Assembly (NCBI GenBank): GCA_019843655.1
Contig: JACDQD010000011.1
Span: forward strand, 6,614,604-6,678,603
DNA: 64,000 nt
Reading direction: 5' to 3'
From: Lethocerus indicus
Lineage: Eukaryota; Arthropoda; Insecta; Hemiptera; Belostomatidae
In this document: in pieces, positions 59,891 through 64,000 of the stretch
Numbering within the stretch: position 1 is the stretch's first letter
Layout of the letters: each line of letters begins with the position of its first letter
Made by a program: the position numbers and the translations under genes
Notes under the pieces: generated by a model
What the model was told of the DNA's origin: nothing
What the model saw: only the letters and a program-made list of their open reading frames with translations
Database searches by the model: none

Positions 59891-61329
59891 GCAGGGCGAC
59901 CAATACAATGTTATACTTCTATAACTAAACAATAAAAATATAGTTTTTTCAGTTTTTATTTGTTGTCGTCTAGTTTTCTCCCTTTCCGGCCGGTATCTGT
60001 GAAAGGTTTGCTCTCAATACTGCCCGGCGACCGGTTCTCCAACCTTTTACTTCCGAACGAAGGAGCATGTTCCTCCTCTTCATCGCGGCCTCATACCCGC
60101 GAAGAGAATAGCGCAGATTAAAAGTTTTGACAAAATTCTGCGGCCCCTCCCGGATTTCGGAGAAATTGTTCATAGTTCAGCGGCACAAAATATAGTAGTA
60201 AAATATTCTCTCACTGGATCGGAAAAAACAAGTTTCGTTTTCAAAATATACGCCCGAGAGGCGTTCTTCAAAAACTTCCAGCAAATTGCTGATAAAAGTG
60301 TTTTTTTTTATGAAACTTTTTTTTAATGAAACTTTGTTGGAGGCACAAAACTTACTGATCAAAAAAATATTAAGACTTGAACCAGACCGGCGAGGTAGTT
60401 GAGGCAGCACTGTTTGTTACTAGTCCGTCGCTATACGAAGTAACTATCCGTATTATTTATTTTAGTTTTTTAGAATCCGCCAAGTGCCTGTATTCATTAT
60501 TCCGCCCGATATTCTCAAATCGATCGGTTGGTTCAGTTCTACGCTAGACCGGTTTCGTTTCCCGAGTGTTTTTGCGAAGCGTCTACGCCCGTGTCCGCTG
60601 TCGATGGCGTATCGATTCCGCGGTCGGGTGGGACCAATCCAACGAAATTCGCGCCGTTCGCGATATTCCGAACTATTAGACTGCCTTAAAGAAGTTGGAG
60701 AAGGGGACTGAAATGAGACGGCGTCCCCCGCCCTCTGTCCTTGTTTCGAATGAGCGGGACATGCACAATTGGTCTGTTGGTAAATACGTCGCTTCAGTTG
60801 CCTCTGGCCTCGCCAATCTGAGAATTTAATTCGTCCTACACTTTATCCAGGAAAAAAAAGAGATTTTCAGCATTGTAAAATATTCGTTCCGTTCCGTTTA
60901 TCAGGGTTTTCCCTTCGCTCGGAAACGAAGAAACGTTGCCCTGACGAAATTATTAGCCTTATATTTATTACAGTGTAATAAAAATCTTCTAATGATTAGA
61001 CGCCCTCTTTTGGTGTTGGAGTTTCGCTCTCATGACTGCCTCTGGCGACCTGGTTCATTGACCTTATTACATTCTCAATCGATCACCTTACGAAGATTCG
61101 CGGGGTGAACTCGACCGTCGCGGTAGGAATGAGACCTCGATGAAGGGGAACATACTCGTTCGGAAGTGAAAGGATAAAGACCGGATGCCAGGCAGCATTG
61201 AGAGCGAAACTTTCACAGATACCGGCCGGAAAAGAGAAAACGAAAGACAACAAATAAAAATTAAAAAAACTATATTTGTATTTTTTGTTATAGAAATATA
61301 ACCTGGTATTGGTCGCCCTACATCATCAC
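59891..61329. repeat. Long inverted repeat: ~220 bp arms about 1 kb apart
   Basis: The left arm (59891-60106) reads GCAGGGCGACCAATAC, TTTTTATTTGTTGTC, TTCCGGCCGGTATCTGTGAA and ACTTCCGAACGA. The right arm (61103-61329) is its reverse complement, about 85% alike by eye. The spacer has no recognisable gene. The structure could be a non-autonomous DNA transposon with long terminal inverted repeats. A further trace (TGTAGGGCGATCAA) lies at about 63820. Confidence 0.75.
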
Positions 61330-62464
61330 ATAAATAATTCTTTGTCGACACAATATTCTGATGTGTGATATTAAATTATATTTTATCATAATATTACAAT
61401 AAAATAATACACAATTGCGTGGTTAGACTCTCGCAACAATGACTGTATATTCCTCTGCCTTGAGAAAATTTCTTAAATGCTGTCCAATATAATAAAATAT
61501 TTGGGGATTCTATTTTCTCTATTTCCCTTATTATTTTAACTCTGTCTCAATTCTCAAGGGTTCTTTTCTCATTACTCGTTTGTCGTGACTCGGCACGAAC
61601 CTAACTAACCTCTCATTACAGCCAGGGAGGGGTAAAAAACCAACAGCGGAGGATAGGACTTATTATTTGCGAAATGACCGATCCGAATTTGCAATTTAAA
61701 TAAAACACAATCAGTCTGTAAGCCGCCGGGATTCTGAACCGAGGTCAGCGGATTTAACGTTCCGACTGGTCTTTTGGGTCTTGATCTAGAATTCGCGAGG
61801 GACGCTAATTTGAATTCAGTTACCACGAGCGACAACGGCTTCCCGTTACACGTGCTCGAGGGGACATACAAAATGAGCGAGATTAGGTTTCGGATAAAGA
61901 CCTATTGAAGGAACTACCGTGTATATAAATATATACAGCGTACGCCATACTATTACTATTATTATATAAAAACATAGTGTATATATTTACAGGAATTAAA
62001 TATTACCATAAAACTTAGTGTTGTAGTCGTATAAAGGGTACGAATCCGAATGGATTTTAACCCATTCAAAATTGTGAATTTATTACTGATATAATAGCAG
62101 AACAAATAATAATCTTTCAGGGGTTTAAGTGTCCCCTTCGCGGGTAATGGGCAAAGTGGATTACGGGGCATAAATTCAGAAAAGGTTGCAATAATTGCGA
62201 ATAACATTTATTGTCTCTTTATTTCATTATCCGATCACTGTTCATGAGTATTGAAATAATATTAAATCGAAATGAAATACGTAGCGTAAGGCAGATGTGT
62301 ATACAAAGACTAGCGCGGATGGCAAACGCAGTTACAGTTGAAAATGGGTGCTTTAGGAGTGTAGAAAATGTTTAAGAGCATAACAAGTTTTTAAGAGTGT
62401 GGGGAGGAATGTTACAAAATTTTAAAATATACATAGAAATAATAAAATAAATATAAATAACCTC

Positions 62465-62660
62465 GTGCAGGCGAGCTACTTTCCTTCGCTACCGGTTTCG
62501 CGGGTGGATTTTCGGCATCTGTCACTGACTGTACTGACTACACAACCGTTCACGGTAGAAGTGTCGTGACTGCAGGCCGTCATCAAAGCTGCTACTTCTG
62601 AGACGAAGTCTACGGTATTCCGTAGACCTCTGGCAGACCACAAAACAGGTATTCTAAACT
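62465..62660. mobile_element. Decayed foldback copy A7, left neighbour of the second CCAAT module
   Basis: The right end (TCTACGGTATTCC, CAGACCACAAAACAGG, TATTCTAAACT) is well preserved. The rest is eroded, keeping CTACCGGTTTCG and CTGTCACTGACTGTACTGAC. Because the DNA to its right matches that to the right of A6, A6 and A7 descend from one insertion copied together with its flank. Confidence 0.6.
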
Positions 62661-62976
62661 AATTCTAGGATAATTGAACAGTATATTAGCAGGTTGTGCG
62701 AACCGGTACCGGACCGCCTGCACCGAGGTACTCTCGGGTAATGAGCCTACCCGAGCTCGGTACTTGACCGGGTTGGTTAAGAGCAGCGACGATTGTGATT
62801 GGCCGAGTAACGATGCCGGCGCCCAATCAGAAACGGGATCGGGTTCTGGAGTCGTCCAATCAGATAGAAGCAACGACATCCTCCCCCCTCCCTCGGCCAC
62901 GCCCTCTTACATCCCACTCGATTATTAATAATTGTAATTAAATAACAATTATATTTTACCGGGTAGGAACTGTACG
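62661..62976. repeat. CCAAT-rich duplicated module, copy 2
   Basis: It has the same order of blocks as copy 1: ATTGGCCGAG (62798), GCCCAATCAG (62821), GTCCAATCAGATAG (62855), the C-rich block and CTCGATTATTAATAATTG. A roughly 35 bp difference lies at the left, where copy 2 reads GGTTGTGCGAACCGGTACCG and later CCCGAGCTCGGTAC. All three CCAAT boxes are kept. Confidence 0.8.
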
Positions 62977-62979
62977 GAT

Positions 62980-63105
62980 GGTTTCGGCATCTCGCCATCT
63001 TGTGGCGCGTTGTGGGGTCTCTCCTGTCTCGCTCGTACCGCGGTCAATAGTACGAAACCGGTCTAGCGAAAGACCGAACCGGCGAGGGGAGACAGTAACG
63101 CGTAT
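62980..63105. mobile_element. Foldback family fragment A8
   Basis: It contains TTTCGGCATCTCGCCATCTT and, further right, CGAAACCGGTCTAGCGAAAG followed by CCGGCGAGGGGAGACAG. These are pieces of the left and right arms with most of the element lost. No flanking duplication is visible. Confidence 0.6.
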
Positions 63106-63389
63106 TATAATTGAGACGGGGTTAAAAAAACAATATATTGACGGGGCGCTTGAGGAAGGTTATTTTTCGGAAATATAATTTTTATGAAAACGCGGCCAGA
63201 CAATGGACGGAATGTCCGTCATAAGAAAAACGGGATTTCAGGGACGCTGAGAGCGTCTCTCTGTGGACAATCCCGTGGGTCTCCGTCTTGCCCTCATATT
63301 AATTGATTTGTTTAAAGGTCGATTCGATGGACCCAGTTAGCTGGGCCAATTCTCGTTCGGCCCTGATTGATCCCCTTACACTGCACAGA

Positions 63390-63660
63390 AAAATAAGCTT
63401 TTCCGACCCTTTCAACAAAGGAAACATTTTGAAAAAGTCTATCAAATACATTTCTCAATTCCGGGGAAGAATCTATAATGTCGATTTAAAACTGTGTAGA
63501 ATACGCGTTTTCTACACTACAAGTGACAGTGACAGCGCAGTGAGGATGCCCGAAATATATCCAAAGTGCCAAAGTGACTAACCGCTACTGAAGATGGCGA
63601 GGCCGAAAACGGTCTAGCGAAAGACCAAACCGGCGAGGGGAGAAATCTACAAAGTGAGAC
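63390..63660. mobile_element. Foldback family copy A9, long form lacking its left arm
   Basis: It holds the unique core seen in A2 and A3 (TATCAAATACATTTCTCAAT, TGTAGAATACGCGTTTTCT, AGTGACAGTGACAGCGCAGT) and a complete right arm (ACTGAAGATGGCGAGGCCGA to CGGCGAGGGGAGAAATCTAC). The left arm is absent or unrecognisable. It shows that the long form is a distinct subfamily rather than an accident of one copy. Confidence 0.65.
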
Positions 63661-64000
63661 AGTAAACTATATATGAATTTATATTTCATAATAAAAGTAC
63701 TGTTTTAATCATAACTCTTACTGTTTGGCCCGTAACGCGATAATAACGTCGCAAATTTATCAATTAACGGATTTTTACTGATGATTTCGGGTGTCTTGTA
63801 TAAGCTAAAATGTAAAATTTGTAGGGCGATCAAATTTTGGATAATAAGTATCTGTATTGATCTACAGATAAATTATTCGGATGTAAACCCGTCGTATACG
63901 TTCGTCATTAATTGCTGCAGTGTTGACGCTAGAATAGTGCTAAAGTCCACAATATTACGAAATTTCACAATATGGGAAAATAAAATTGTAATCGTCCGCT

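Overview
This 64 kb window is animal nuclear DNA, almost certainly from an arthropod and most likely an insect. It has introns with GT/AG sites, long stretches without genes, many AT microsatellites, 5'-truncated non-LTR retrotransposon tails, short inverted-repeat transposons, and only one recognisable cellular gene. There are no operons, rRNA genes, CRISPR arrays or bacterial-type genes. Most open frames in it are chance frames in non-coding DNA.

The one host gene I can support is the 5' part of a calcitonin-like diuretic hormone 31 (DH31) precursor on the + strand. A signal-peptide exon (29968-30061) joins in phase, across a 5.8 kb intron, to an acidic spacer exon (35844-35951). That exon ends in the ARLGQTLMRANELEN stretch which in DH31 precursors lies just before the KR cleavage site and the amidated hormone. 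I did not find the exon encoding the hormone itself; it should lie beyond 64000. The exon at 29968 starts two bases before the ATG, after a good acceptor, so at least one non-coding exon lies upstream.

Region 1-29967 is upstream DNA: two truncated Jockey-like LINE tails (about 1.19-1.6 and 9.31-9.9 kb, minus), a frameshifted third tail (25.70-25.93 kb, minus), two TTAA-type MITEs (10.97-11.28 and 25.41-25.63 kb), a 212 bp foldback element at 17.1 kb, and several (TA)n tracts. Region 30062-42150 holds intron 1, exon 2 and the start of the next intron. It contains two strongly CpG-depleted, AT-rich blocks (about 33.0-36.95 and 39.42-42.0 kb) that contrast with the CpG-rich DNA on either side. 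Region 42-51 kb is mixed intergenic or intronic DNA, with a GATA/TATCG cluster, a 268 bp tandem duplication one copy of which was hit by a TTAA MITE, a 207 bp tandem duplication, and a 410 bp foldback element.

Region 51.9-64 kb is a repeat-dense block. It has a roughly 1.4 kb tandem array built from inverted 75 bp modules and short repeats carrying a CTCF-like core (GCGCCATCTAGCGGC). Next comes a 70 bp minisatellite with alternating unit types, also with a CTCF-like core. Then follow an internally deleted mariner-like element, a Penelope-like reverse transcriptase fragment, a cluster of foldback elements, two copies of a CCAAT-box-rich module, and a 1.4 kb structure with about 220 bp inverted arms.

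The strongest candidate for something undescribed is the foldback family: palindromic, non-coding, at least eleven copies or fragments here, several bounded by exact or near-exact 12 bp (one 14 bp) direct repeats. The second is the pair of adjacent tandem arrays built on CTCF-like cores.
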